Counted from the first letter of the stretch, positions 7,543 through 18,830 are shown. The stretch: 35,043 nt of DNA from an uncultured Planctomycetaceae bacterium (GCA_903885855.1 CAISKG010000486.1:1-35043); one strand, 5' to 3'. Program-made: numbers and translations. The notes: generated by a model not told the origin, from the sequence alone.

Positions 7543-8451
7543 TCAGACCTTCTCCCTCGTCCGGCGGCCGAGCAGGCCCTCGGGACGGAACACGAGGATC
7601 ACGATCAGGATCGCGAACACGATCGCCCCGGTCCAGCGCTCCCCCACGTAGGCGCTCGACAGCGCCCGCACCAGGCCGATCACCAGGCCCCCGAGGACCG
7701 CACCGGGGATGCTGCCGATGCCGCCCAGCACGGCGGCGGTGAAGGCGTAGAGGCCGTTCTGGAACCCCATCTGGAAGCCGATGGTGTTGATGTACAGGCC
7801 GTAGATCACGCTGGCGGCGCCGCCGAGGAAGCCGCCGATGAAGAAGGTGGCGGCGATCACGCGATCGACGTCGACCCCCACCAGCGCCGCGGCCACGGGA
7901 TCCTGCGAGACCGCGCGCATCGCCTTGCCCAGGCGCGTGGTGCGCACCAGCAGCGACAGCCCCACCATCAGCGGCACGACGACGAGGACCACGAGGAGGT
8001 CCTTGAGGGTGAACTGCAGCCCGTCGTGGGCGAGGAGATTCGTGGAGGGCACCAGGTCGGGAAAGGAGCGGTCGGCGGGCCCGAGCCAGAACAGCCCGGC
8101 GTTCATGAAGATGAACGACACGCCGATCGCCGACACCAGCGGCGCGAGCTTGGGGGCGTTGCGCAGCGGCTTGTAGACGATCCGGTCGACCGCCACGTTG
8201 AGTCCGCCGCAGAACAGTCCGCAGAGGAGCACCAGGGCCGCGACCCCCGCCCAGGTCGCCGCCCCGCCGCCGGCCGCGATGCCGAGGGCGCCCACGAGCG
8301 TCAGCGCCAGGCAGGCACCGAGCATGATCAGGTCGCCGTGGGCGAAATTGATCAGCCCGATGATGCCGTAGACCATCGTGTAGCCGAGCGCCACCAGCGC
8401 CACCAGGGCGCCGTTGGTCAGGCCGATGAGGCACTGTTGGAGGAAGAACAC
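7543..8451 (-). CDS. livH: Branched-chain amino-acid type ABC importer permease LivH
   Basis: 302 residues with about eight hydrophobic segments, matching LivH (about 300). The family's N-terminal hallmark GYTMVYGIIGLINFAHGD lies at 23-40, and the cytoplasmic loop RAVSQDPVAAALVGVD (179-194) is the site that contacts the ATPases. The GTG at 8451 fits the family N-terminus (FLQQCLIGLTNGAL). It follows livK by 49 bp and precedes livM by 4 bp, so it belongs to the same operon. With LivM it forms the translocation pore in the inner membrane. Confidence 0.95.
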   Translation of the reverse strand: MFFLQQCLIGLTNGALVALVALGYTMVYGIIGLINFAHGDLIMLGACLALTLVGALGIAAGGGAATWAGVAALVLLCGLFCGGLNVAVDRIVYKPLRNAPKLAPLVSAIGVSFIFMNAGLFWLGPADRSFPDLVPSTNLLAHDGLQFTLKDLLVVLVVVPLMVGLSLLVRTTRLGKAMRAVSQDPVAAALVGVDVDRVIAATFFIGGFLGGAASVIYGLYINTIGFQMGFQNGLYAFTAAVLGGIGSIPGAVLGGLVIGLVRALSSAYVGERWTGAIVFAILIVILVFRPEGLLGRRTREKV

Positions 8452-8500
8452 TCGGCTGATCCCGGCGGAGGGGCCCCTGCGGGCTCGGTACGGAAGGAGC

Positions 8501-9781
8501 TCACGAAGAAGGGGGCGCGTCGGGGGCGGGAGCCACGGGAGCGGGGTCGGGGGCGTCGGCGAGCGTGGCCCCGTCGAGGATCTCGAACAGCTCGAAGCGG
8601 CCGCCGCGGACGACGTTCACCGTCAGCGTCCGCAGCGTCGTGTCGCCGTTGTCGTCGAAGCCCCAATGGCCCAGCGCTCCGTCGAAGTCGCGGATCGCCA
8701 GCGCCGCGTCGGTGATCGCGCGCCGGTCCTTCACGCCGGCGGTGGCGATGGCGTGCAGGGCCACGCGTGCCGCCTCGTAGCCGTAGACGGCGTAGGCCTC
8801 GGGGAATTCGCCGTAGCGATCGCGGTAGCGGGCGACGAACTCCCCCCCCTTCCCCTCGAGCCGCTCCGGCGGCAGCCCGCCGAAGGTGACGTAGCAACGC
8901 TCCTCGAGATTCGCGGCCCCGGCCGAATCGATGAACACCTGCTCGAGGCAGCCGTCGGGCACCATCAGGTCGGCGCCGATCCCGGCGGCCGCCATGTCCT
9001 TGGCGAGCTGCCCCCCCTTGCTCTGCGTCGTGCCGCCGAAATAGACGAGGTCGGGACCGGCGGCCTTGATGCTCGCCATCAACGATTTGAACTCCTGCGC
9101 CTTGGCGTCGATCGAGTCGTGGCCGAGGACCTCGATCCCCAGTTCCCGGCAGCGTTCCTCGAAGAGGTCGGCGATTCCCTTCCCGTAGACCTCGTTGTCG
9201 TCGAGGATGTAGACGCGTTTCTTGTTCCGCCGCGCCGCCCAATCGGCCGCCATCGGCCCCTGCAGGTCGTCGGCCGGCACCACGCGGGTGTAGTTGCGCC
9301 GGCCGGTCGGACGGTAGACCTCCGGCTCCCCCGGCATGCCGAGGCCCGGCTTGGTGAGCCCCACGGCGGTGTTCGCCGGCGACACCATGAGCAAGTCGCC
9401 GAGGTTGAGGATCGGCATCGAGACCTTCGCCGCGCCGGAGTTGAAGGTGCCGATGTAGGCGCAGACGTCGGGATCCTGGAGGGCCCGCCGCGCGTTGGCC
9501 GCCTCGGCCTCGCTCGTCCACTGCCCCGCGGCGGCGGTGGAATCGTCGAGGTCGAGATACTCGACGCGGTACGGGCCGACCCGCCCCCCGGCCTCCTCGA
9601 TCGCCATCCGGATCCCGCGCACCAGCGTGTCCGACTGGTGCTTCGCCGATCCGGTGCGTGGCAGCGAGCTGACGATCTTGACCAGGTCGGGATCGGCCGG
9701 GCGGCACCCCGGCAGCCCCCATGCCGCCACGAGGGCGGCGAGGAACAGGGCCCGGCGGCGGCACGACGCGGGAAATGGCAT
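8501..9781 (-). CDS. livK: ABC importer substrate-binding lipoprotein, LivK/LivJ family
   Basis: 426 residues from the ATG at 9781. The N-terminus has a basic stretch (CRRR), a hydrophobic core (ALFLAALVAAW) and a lipobox-like LPGC with Cys26, so a lipid-anchored periplasmic binding protein is predicted. The rest follows the type I periplasmic-binding-protein fold of the Peripla_BP_6 kind: VKIVSSLPRTGSAKHQSD near the start, AYIGTFNSGAA, VYILDDNEVYGKGIADLFEE and a repeated alternation of beta and alpha elements. It captures the ligand and delivers it to LivHM. Longer starts (9805 or further) would add residues before the signal peptide and are less likely. It is the first liv gene, 83 bp downstream of rlmKL. 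The tail after about residue 410 is Pro/Ala-rich. Confidence 0.92.
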   Translation of the reverse strand: MPFPASCRRRALFLAALVAAWGLPGCRPADPDLVKIVSSLPRTGSAKHQSDTLVRGIRMAIEEAGGRVGPYRVEYLDLDDSTAAAGQWTSEAEAANARRALQDPDVCAYIGTFNSGAAKVSMPILNLGDLLMVSPANTAVGLTKPGLGMPGEPEVYRPTGRRNYTRVVPADDLQGPMAADWAARRNKKRVYILDDNEVYGKGIADLFEERCRELGIEVLGHDSIDAKAQEFKSLMASIKAAGPDLVYFGGTTQSKGGQLAKDMAAAGIGADLMVPDGCLEQVFIDSAGAANLEERCYVTFGGLPPERLEGKGGEFVARYRDRYGEFPEAYAVYGYEAARVALHAIATAGVKDRRAITDAALAIRDFDGALGHWGFDDNGDTTLRTLTVNVVRGGRFELFEILDGATLADAPDPAPVAPAPDAPPSS

Positions 9782-9787
9782 GCGAGA

Positions 9788-9816
9788 ATCGTAAAACCGC
9801 CCCATGGCCCCCGCAA
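9788..9816 (-). promoter_or_regulatory. Candidate promoter of the liv operon, possibly giving a leaderless mRNA
   Basis: On the minus strand TTGCGG (9811-9816) and TACGAT (9788-9793) are spaced exactly 17 bp apart. The predicted initiation point, about 7 nt after the -10, coincides with the A of the livK ATG at 9781. This is a weak consensus match (3/6 and 4/6), but it is the AT-rich spot in an otherwise GC-rich 83-bp gap. Confidence 0.35.
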
Positions 9817-9864
9817 CGGGCCCGCCGTACCGCGATCGGCCCGCCGCCGCGGCCTCCGGCGGGC

Positions 9865-12189
<2,325 letters not shown>

Positions 12190-12295
12190 GGGGCGACCGG
12201 CGCGGGGCGGGGAAACATGTCAGTCTACCCGCCGGCGACGGCGCCCGCGGGCGGCGATTTGCCCGGGCCATCGTCCGCCGCGCATGATGGCGTTC

Positions 12296-13621
12296 ATGAG
12301 CACCACCACTTCCCCGTTCGTGGCCCGCGTGGCCCTCTGGTCCGTCGCCCTCGCCGGCTGCCTCGCCGCCGCCGCGCCCGCCGCCCGGGCCGACGAGCCG
12401 GCGGCGCTGGTGCTGCCCGACACCGACGACGGCCTTCCCGGCGTCGGCCCGATCCGGCGCTACGACTGGTTCAGGAACCTGTGGAAGGAACGCCGCGGGG
12501 CGTGGGCCGGGCGGAAAGCCGCCGATGCGCGGGCGCTGGTGTTCCTCGGCGACTCGATCACGCAGGGCTTCGGCGATGACTTCAAAAACGCCTTCCCCGG
12601 CGCCAAGCTCGCCAACCGCGGCATCAGCGGCGACACCACCCGCGGCATGCTCCTCAGGCTCGCCGACGACGTGCTGGCCCTCGACCCCGCCGGCGTGGTG
12701 ATGCTCATGGGCACCAACGACCTGGAGGAGGGGGCGGCGCCGGAGGCCATCGCCGCCAACGTGAAGGCGATCGTCGCGGCGATCGAGGCCAAGAACCCGC
12801 GCACGCCGATCGTCCTCTGCCAGGTCTTCCCCAGCGCCGCGGAGAAGCAGCGGCCCGCCGAGAAGATCAAGGAGGTCAACCGCCTCGTCGCCGAGGGCGT
12901 GAAGGGGGATCCGCGCGTCCGCCTGATCGACACCTGGACGCTGTTCGCCGACGCGAAGGGCGACGCCAAGCCGGAGGAATTCCCCGATCTCCTCCATCCC
13001 AACGACGCCGGCTACGCCAGATGGGCCGCCGCCATCCGGCCCGTCCTCGAGACGCTCGAGCTCGTGCCCGCGCCGGTCGACGACTTCCAGTGCGAGCCCG
13101 GCTTCGAGATGCTCTTCAACGGCCGCGACCTCACCGGCTGGGGCTACCGGGACCAGCCCACGCTCGGGCGGCAGCTCGATCTCGACGGCCGCACCTCGAG
13201 CCCCGACGGCCGCTACATCGTCCGGCACGGCCGGATCGTCGTCACCACGCCCCCCGAGGGACGGCGCGTGGAGCAGCTGTGGACGACGCGGGAGCTGACC
13301 GGCAACTTCATCCTCAAGCTCGAGTTCCGCGCCACTCCCACCGCCGACAGCGGCGTCTTCATCCGCGCCCCGCAGCTGCAGTGCCGCGACTACCTCCTCG
13401 CCGGCCCGTACAAGGAGCTCAAGCACTACAAGCCGCAGGACTGGAACGAGCTCATCGTCACCGTCATCGACGGGAAGGCGATGTGCCGCTGCCACGACGA
13501 GATCCTCGAGGTGGCGTTGCCGGTGCCGGCGAGCGGCCCGATCGGTCTGGAGGGCGACTCGGGGCAACTCGAATACCGGCGCATCCGAATCGCGAAGGTG
13601 CCCCCGGTGTCCGGGGAATAA
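12296..13621 (+). CDS. Exported SGNH (GDSL-like) hydrolase fused to DUF1080 domain
   Basis: 441 residues from the ATG at 12296; ATGs at 12284 and 12287 are in frame and equally possible, with no clear ribosome site for any. A signal peptide (core VALWSVALAGCLAAAA, likely cut after ARA near 32) exports it. The SGNH domain (about 78-255) has block I GDSITQG with nucleophile Ser87, block III GTND (139-142) and block V DLLHPN with Asp231 and His234, as in acetyl-hydrolases acting on sugars or lipids. The second domain (about 268-437) is DUF1080/3-keto-disaccharide hydrolase-like, a jelly-roll fold (FEMLFNGRDLTGW, then DSGVFIRAPQ), abundant in planctomycetes. Together they suggest periplasmic attack on acetylated or keto-modified glycans; the substrate is inferred only by family. 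It is divergent from rlmKL and convergent with the PfkB gene. Confidence 0.92.
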   Translation: MSTTTSPFVARVALWSVALAGCLAAAAPAARADEPAALVLPDTDDGLPGVGPIRRYDWFRNLWKERRGAWAGRKAADARALVFLGDSITQGFGDDFKNAFPGAKLANRGISGDTTRGMLLRLADDVLALDPAGVVMLMGTNDLEEGAAPEAIAANVKAIVAAIEAKNPRTPIVLCQVFPSAAEKQRPAEKIKEVNRLVAEGVKGDPRVRLIDTWTLFADAKGDAKPEEFPDLLHPNDAGYARWAAAIRPVLETLELVPAPVDDFQCEPGFEMLFNGRDLTGWGYRDQPTLGRQLDLDGRTSSPDGRYIVRHGRIVVTTPPEGRRVEQLWTTRELTGNFILKLEFRATPTADSGVFIRAPQLQCRDYLLAGPYKELKHYKPQDWNELIVTVIDGKAMCRCHDEILEVALPVPASGPIGLEGDSGQLEYRRIRIAKVPPVSGE

Positions 13622-13646
13622 GTCGTCCATGGCCCACCGGCCGCGT
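13620..13646 (+). repeat. Intergenic repeat element, copy 1 (27 nt)
   Basis: Begins on the last two bases of the TAA of the SGNH/DUF1080 gene and ends on the stop codon of the convergent kinase gene. It consists of a 12-nt block aagtcgtccatg, two bases, then a 13-nt block ccaccggccgcgt. A second copy with one substitution and one extra base lies at 18831-18858 in the same orientation. Confidence 0.8.
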
Positions 13647-13654
13647 CAGGCCGG
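13637..13654. terminator. GC hairpin at the tail-to-tail junction, possible terminator
   Basis: Perfect 6-bp arms CCGGCC (13637-13642) and GGCCGG (13649-13654) around a 6-nt loop, overlapping repeat copy 1 and the last codons of the kinase gene. No T-tract follows on either strand, so a classical intrinsic terminator is not supported. Confidence 0.3.
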
Positions 13655-14596
13655 CTCGATCGTCACCCCGTCCGCGAGGCGCGCCACCGCCGCTCCGTCG
13701 AGCCTCCCGGCCAGCGGCAGGCGGCAGTTGTCGGCGGCGCAGGCGAAGCCCAGGCGCACCGCGTCGAGCGGCCCCGCGCCGCCCGCCGTGGCGGCGGCGA
13801 ATCCCGCCGCCAGGCAGTCGCCGCAGCCGATCGGATTCACGATCCGCTCCGGCCGCGGCGGCCGGACACGGAATCGCCCCCCGGCCCCGACCAGGAGCGC
13901 CGGCCGGGCGCCGTCGGTGACGAGCACCCACGCCGCGCCGCGTCGGTGGAGCCCCTCCATCGCCGCGAACGCGTCGCCGTCGTCCTCGAGCGCGCACCGT
14001 GCGGTCGTGGCGAGCTCCGCCCGGTTGGGCTTCACGAGCCGGGGTCGCGCGGGGAGCGCCTCGAGCAGCTCGGGCCCGCGGGCGTCGAGGATCGCCGGGC
14101 AGGGGGTGCGCTCGAGGAGCTCGCGGTAGAGCGTGGCGGGGGTGCCGGCCGGGAGCGATCCGGAGAGCACCACCGCGGCGGCCCCGGCGACGGCGCGGCC
14201 GTAGGCCTCGACGAAGGCGGCGAGCTCGTCGGCGCCGATCGCGCCGGCGTTCTCCACCAGCTCGGTCGTACGGCCCCCCTCGCCCTCGAGGAGCGTGGTG
14301 CAGGTGCGCGTCCGGCCGCGCGTGGGCACGGCGTCGAGCCCGATCCCCAAGCCCGCCATCTCGGCTGCGGTCGCCGCGGCGGGAGCCCCCCCGAGGACCG
14401 TCACCGCCCGCGTCGGACACCCCAGGTGCGCGAGCGCCACCGCGACGTTGACCACCTTCCCGCTCGCGCAGTGCCAGGTCTCCTCCGCCCGGTTCACCTC
14501 TCCGGCCGCCAGCGCCGCGAAGCGCATGATGATCTGCCAGGCCGGGGAGAGGCCGGCGGCGACGACCGGGCCGGCGGGAAGCGGGAGGGCTGGCAT
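13646..14596 (-). CDS. PfkB-family sugar-phosphate kinase (FruK/LacC-like)
   Basis: 316 residues, typical for the 1-phosphofructokinase/tagatose-6-phosphate kinase group of the ribokinase superfamily, which phosphorylate a sugar phosphate with ATP in the cytoplasm. The first PfkB signature region is ASGKVVNVAVALAHLG (44-59). The C-terminal signature is NPIGCGDCLAAGFA (254-267) with catalytic-base Asp260; Cys258 and Cys261 replace the more usual Ala and Ser of GAGDS. KPNRAEL (189-195) is also typical of the group. The ATG at 14596 is the only start consistent with the family N-terminus (VVAAGLSPAWQ). It is divergent from the large cytochrome/ThuA gene (76 bp between starts). No phosphotransferase genes are nearby, so the substrate cannot be assigned. 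Confidence 0.88.
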   Translation of the reverse strand: MPALPLPAGPVVAAGLSPAWQIIMRFAALAAGEVNRAEETWHCASGKVVNVAVALAHLGCPTRAVTVLGGAPAAATAAEMAGLGIGLDAVPTRGRTRTCTTLLEGEGGRTTELVENAGAIGADELAAFVEAYGRAVAGAAAVVLSGSLPAGTPATLYRELLERTPCPAILDARGPELLEALPARPRLVKPNRAELATTARCALEDDGDAFAAMEGLHRRGAAWVLVTDGARPALLVGAGGRFRVRPPRPERIVNPIGCGDCLAAGFAAATAGGAGPLDAVRLGFACAADNCRLPLAGRLDGAAVARLADGVTIEPA

Positions 14597-14608
14597 GGGA
14601 CGCCGCGG

Positions 14609-14638
14609 TTGGTGACGGGGGAGGGAAGCGAATAGTGT
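14609..14638 (+). promoter_or_regulatory. Candidate promoter of the cytochrome/ThuA gene
   Basis: TTGGTG (14609-14614) and TAGTGT (14633-14638) with an 18-bp spacer in the 76-bp divergent gap; the start codon is 34 nt further on. This is a pattern match only. Confidence 0.35.
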
Positions 14639-14672
14639 AAGGACGTCCGCCACGAGCCTCCGGGGATCCCCC

Positions 14673-17600
14673 ATGCCCGACGTCCGCCGCGTCGCCGCGA
14701 TCCTCGCGGCCCTCCACGGCCTGCCGGCCGCGCTCCCCGTGCGCGGCGACGATCCGCTCCCGCCCGGCGTGATCGTCCACCTCGACGCCGGCGACGCCGC
14801 CCCGGGCGCGGTCGACGGGCTCGTCGACCGCGCCGCGGCCGGCCGCCGCTTCGCGCAGCCCGTCGAGGGGGCACGGCCCGCCGCCGTGCGCGTCGGCGAC
14901 GCCACGGTGCTCCGCTTCGACGGCGTCGACGACCACCTGCGTGCCACCGGCACGGGCCTCGCCGCCGGGTCGCTCTCGCTCTTCGTCGTCGCCGCGCCGC
15001 ACGCCAATCCGGGGGATTTCCGCGGCTTCTTCGCCGCCAACGCCCCGGGGCGGCGCGACTACGAGTCGGGCTTCACCCTCGATCTCGGCCCCGGCCCCAC
15101 GCGCGCCTTCGATCAGGTCAACGTCGAGGGGGCGGGCTTCGGCGGGGCCCGCGATCTCGCCGGCTCGTCGGCTCCCTTCGGCACGCTCCACGTCCTCGAG
15201 GCGGTGGTGGACGGCGCCGCGGGGGAGGTGCGGCTGGCGATCGACGGCGTGCCCGAGGGGACGCGCCCCCTCGCCGCCGGGCCGGTGGCGCTCGACGAAT
15301 TGACCCTCGGGGCCCGCTACTACACCAACGGCCCCGGCGCCCAGCAGGTGCGCGGCGGCCTGCGCGGCGACGTCGCCGAGGTGATCCTCTTCGACCGCGT
15401 CCTCGACGCGGAGGAAACGCTGGCCGTGCGCCGCCGGCTCGCCGCCAGGCACGCGGCCCTCGGCGCGGCGCTGCCCGCCTCGCTCCCCCCGCCCCCGGGC
15501 GGCGGCGTGCCGCTCGAGCTCGTCGCCGATCCCCCGGCGATCCAAATGCTCGTGCCGGGCTTCGAGGTGCGCGAGCTGCCCGTGAGCCTCGCCAACGTCA
15601 ACAACGTGCGCTTCCGCGCCGACGGCACCCTCGTGACCCTCGGCTACGGGGGCGACATCCACCTCCTCCGCGACACCGACGGCGACGGCCTCGAGGACAG
15701 CGCGCGACGCTGGTACCACAACCAGGGCAGTCTCCGCGGCCCCATCGGCCTCCTCCTCACGCCGCCGGGGTACGAGCACGGCGACGGGATGTTCGTCGCC
15801 TCCAAGGGGAAGGTGTCGCTGTTGCTCGACCGCGACGGCGACGAAGCCGCCGACCACGAGCGCGTGGTGGCCGACGGCTGGCGGGAGATCGCCCAGAACG
15901 TCGACGCCACGGGATTGGCGATGGGCGCTGACGGCAGCCTGTACTTCGCCCTCGACGTGGCCGACTTCGCCAACGCCTACCTCCTCGACGCCGAGGGCCG
16001 GGCCCGCTACGACGTCCGCGACGAACGCGGCACGATCCAGCGCATCCTCCCCGACCTCTCCCGGCGCGAGACGGTCTGCACCGGGATGCGCTTCCCGATC
16101 GCGCTGGCCTTCAACGACCGGGGAGACCTGTTCTGCACCGAGCAGGAGGGGGCGACGTGGCTTCCCAACGGCAACCCCTTCGACGAACTGCTCCACGTGC
16201 GGCTCGACGGCACGGCCCCGCGCGCCAACGTCACCGGCATGCGGCACTTCGGCTTCCCGCCGCGCCACCCCGTCCACAATCCCGGCGTCATCGACGAGCC
16301 CTCAACCTTCGACTACGGCCCGCAGCACCAGTCGACCTGCGGCATGGTCTTCAATCCCGGCGTCGCCGCCGGCCGGCCGTTCGGGCCGCCGTCGTGGGCC
16401 GGCGACGCGATCGTCTGCGGCGAGTCGCGCGGGAAGCTGTGGCGGACGACGCTCGTGCCCACGCGCGAGGGCTACGTGGCCGACAGCCGGCTCATCGCCT
16501 GCCTGCAGATGCTCACCGTCGACGCCGCCGTGGCGCCCGACGGCGACCTCGTGGTGGCCTGCCATTCCGGCCCGCCCGATTGGGGCACCGGCCCCGCCGG
16601 CATCGGCCGGCTGTTCCGGATCTCGGCGCGGCGCCACCCCACCCCGCGCCCCGTCGCCGCCTGGGCCGAGGGGCCGGGCGAGATCCGCATCGCCTTCGAT
16701 CGCCCGGTCGATCCGTCGGCCCTCTCCGGGCTCGCCGCGGGCACGGTCGTGGAGTACGGCGCGAGTGTCCGCGCCGGCGACCGCTTCGAGACCCTCGAGC
16801 CCTCCTACGCGGTCGTCCAGGCGCAGAAGCTGGCCCCGCGCCACCGCCTCGCCGTGGCCTCGGCGGCGCTGACCGCCGACCGGCGCACCGTGGTCCTGGG
16901 CACCGCGGGGATCCCCGGGCGCACGCACCTGGCGGTGTCGCTCCCCTTCGCCGAGACCGACGGCGGCGAGGCCGATCGGCCCGGCGCCCTGCCCCGACAC
17001 GCGACGATCGACGTCGATGCCTCGACCGACGGCGTGACGGCGGCGTGGGTGCCGGCGGCCGACGCCGACGGGGGACCGGGACCGCGGGCGGGGTCGATCG
17101 CCGGCTGGCTTCCCCACCTCGATCTGGCCGTATCGCGCCGGCTCACGCTCGGCTCGGCGGGCCACGACGAGCTGTGGGAGCGGCTGCGCGGCCCGGGCCG
17201 GCTCGAACTCGCCACCCGGATCGACGCCACGCACCTGCTGCGCCCCGCCGTCCAACCGGGCAGCACCCTCGACCACCAGTGGCCCCCCGAGACGGCGACG
17301 ATCACGATCCGCGCGGATGGCGCGCTCGACGTGGCGGCGGCGGTGTCGGCCCGGCCGCTCGACGTGGCGGTCACGCGCGACGCGGCCGGCGACACGCTCG
17401 CCACCCTCACGCTCCCCCCCGGGTCGACCGAGCCGGTCGATGTGCGCCTGTCGCTGCCGACCGGCGGCCCGCGCCCGCCGCGCCTCGAGGTGGCCTTCCA
17501 CACCGACGAGGACGGCACGTTGCGGCCGCTGCCGCTCTCGCGCTTCATCCTTCCCTGGGCCTCCGCCGCCGCGGCCGATCCCCTCGCCGCCGCGCCGCGC

Positions 17601-18818
17601 CGCATCCCCGAGCTCGAGGGCGGCAGCTGGGGCCGCGGGCGGCGCGTGTTCCTCTCCGAGGCGGCCGGCTGCTCGAAGTGCCATGCGATCGGGGGCGGCG
17701 GGCCGGCGATCGGCCCCGATCTCGGCAATCTCGTCCACCGCGACCTCGCCGGCGTGACGCGCGACATCCGCCACCCCTCCTTCGCCATCAATCCCGACTT
17801 CACCACGCACGTCGTCCGGCTCGCCGACGGCCGCGTGCTCACCGGGGTGTTGCAGTCGCGTGACGGGAAGCTCCTCCTCGGCGACACCGAGGGACGCTGG
17901 ACGGAGCTCGATCGCGGGGCCATCGAGGGCGTCGAGCCGTCCCCCGTGTCGGTGATGCCGCAGGGCCTCCTCGACAAGCTCACGCCCGACGACGTGCGCG
18001 ACCTCCTCGCCTACCTCCTCCTCCCGGCCCCGGCGATGCCGCTGGAGTCGCCGCTCGACGCCCCGCCGGTGCGGTCGCGGGCGGAGGTCGCCGCGGCGCT
18101 CGCCGGCAGCGCGGGGGTGACGGCGCCGCGGCCGCTGTCGGTGGTGCTCGTCGACGGTGCCAAGGACCACGGCCCCGGCGAGCACGACTACCCGGCGTGG
18201 CGCGAGCGCTGGGTGCAGCTGCTGGCGGCGGCGGAGAACGTGCGCGTGGAGCCGGCGCGGGAGTTCCCCTCGGAGGAGCAGCTCGCCGCCGCCGACGTGC
18301 TCGTGTTCTTCCAGCGCGGCAGCTTCGGCCAGCGTCGCCCCGAGGCGCTCGACGCCTTCCTCGCCCGCGGCGGCGGGGCCGTCTACATCCACTGGGCGGT
18401 CGACGGCCGCGACCGCGCCGGGGACTTCGCCCGCCGCATCGGCCTGGCCGCCGAGGGCGGGGCGATCGCCTTCCGCCACGGTCCGCTCGAGCTGGCCTTC
18501 CCCGAGCGCGACCACCCGATCGTGCGCAACTTCGCCGGCCTCGCGCTCCACGACGAGAGCTACTGGCGGCTCACCGGCGACACCGCCGGGATCACGGTCC
18601 TGGCGACGAGCACCGAGGAGGGGACGCCGACCCCGCAGCTGTGGGTCAAGGAGGAGGGGGCGGGGCGCGTCTTCGTGAGCATCCCCGGGCACTACAGCTG
18701 GACGTTCGACGACCCGCTGTTCCGGATCCTGCTGCTGCGGGGCATCGCCTGGGCGGCCCACGAGCCGGTCGACCGCTTCAACGACCTGGTCACACCGGGC
18801 GCGCGCCTCGGCCGCTAG
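14673..18818 (+). CDS. Exported multidomain protein: LamG-like, beta-propeller dehydrogenase-like, cytochrome c, ThuA
   Basis: 1381 residues. An N-terminal hydrophobic stretch (VAAILAALHGLPAAL) suggests export. Domains by eye: LamG/concanavalin-like (about 30-265); a beta-propeller of the L-sorbosone dehydrogenase/PVC membrane-bound dehydrogenase type (about 285-660, with DTDGDGLEDS and GMRFPIALAFNDRGDLF); a beta-rich region with PVDPSALSG and similar motifs (about 660-960); a cytochrome c domain with one heme site CSKCH (Cys1000, Cys1003, His1004) and Met1095 in SVMPQGL as probable distal ligand; and a C-terminal ThuA-like domain (about 1152-1375, starting LSVVLVDGAKDHGPGEHDY). A periplasmic sugar or alcohol oxidation coupled to heme electron transfer, with a ThuA module often linked to sugar metabolism, is inferred. 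Planctomycetes often carry these domains, but this combination in one chain is long. The ATG at 14673 is the first good start; its ribosome site is weak. Confidence 0.92.
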   Translation: MPDVRRVAAILAALHGLPAALPVRGDDPLPPGVIVHLDAGDAAPGAVDGLVDRAAAGRRFAQPVEGARPAAVRVGDATVLRFDGVDDHLRATGTGLAAGSLSLFVVAAPHANPGDFRGFFAANAPGRRDYESGFTLDLGPGPTRAFDQVNVEGAGFGGARDLAGSSAPFGTLHVLEAVVDGAAGEVRLAIDGVPEGTRPLAAGPVALDELTLGARYYTNGPGAQQVRGGLRGDVAEVILFDRVLDAEETLAVRRRLAARHAALGAALPASLPPPPGGGVPLELVADPPAIQMLVPGFEVRELPVSLANVNNVRFRADGTLVTLGYGGDIHLLRDTDGDGLEDSARRWYHNQGSLRGPIGLLLTPPGYEHGDGMFVASKGKVSLLLDRDGDEAADHERVVADGWREIAQNVDATGLAMGADGSLYFALDVADFANAYLLDAEGRARYDVRDERGTIQRILPDLSRRETVCTGMRFPIALAFNDRGDLFCTEQEGATWLPNGNPFDELLHVRLDGTAPRANVTGMRHFGFPPRHPVHNPGVIDEPSTFDYGPQHQSTCGMVFNPGVAAGRPFGPPSWAGDAIVCGESRGKLWRTTLVPTREGYVADSRLIACLQMLTVDAAVAPDGDLVVACHSGPPDWGTGPAGIGRLFRISARRHPTPRPVAAWAEGPGEIRIAFDRPVDPSALSGLAAGTVVEYGASVRAGDRFETLEPSYAVVQAQKLAPRHRLAVASAALTADRRTVVLGTAGIPGRTHLAVSLPFAETDGGEADRPGALPRHATIDVDASTDGVTAAWVPAADADGGPGPRAGSIAGWLPHLDLAVSRRLTLGSAGHDELWERLRGPGRLELATRIDATHLLRPAVQPGSTLDHQWPPETATITIRADGALDVAAAVSARPLDVAVTRDAAGDTLATLTLPPGSTEPVDVRLSLPTGGPRPPRLEVAFHTDEDGTLRPLPLSRFILPWASAAAADPLAAAPRRIPELEGGSWGRGRRVFLSEAAGCSKCHAIGGGGPAIGPDLGNLVHRDLAGVTRDIRHPSFAINPDFTTHVVRLADGRVLTGVLQSRDGKLLLGDTEGRWTELDRGAIEGVEPSPVSVMPQGLLDKLTPDDVRDLLAYLLLPAPAMPLESPLDAPPVRSRAEVAAALAGSAGVTAPRPLSVVLVDGAKDHGPGEHDYPAWRERWVQLLAAAENVRVEPAREFPSEEQLAAADVLVFFQRGSFGQRRPEALDAFLARGGGAVYIHWAVDGRDRAGDFARRIGLAAEGGAIAFRHGPLELAFPERDHPIVRNFAGLALHDESYWRLTGDTAGITVLATSTEEGTPTPQLWVKEEGAGRVFVSIPGHYSWTFDDPLFRILLLRGIAWAAHEPVDRFNDLVTPGARLGR

Positions 18819-18830
18819 GGGAAGGTGGAA

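Noticed and set aside
8452..8500. Possible terminator or attenuator between livK and livH
   Set aside because: The 49-bp gap holds no stable hairpin with a T-run that I can see; livK and livH are most likely on one transcript.
16302..18761. 819-codon minus-strand open frame
   Set aside because: Antisense to the cytochrome/ThuA gene; Arg/Gly/Val-rich composition typical of a GC shadow.
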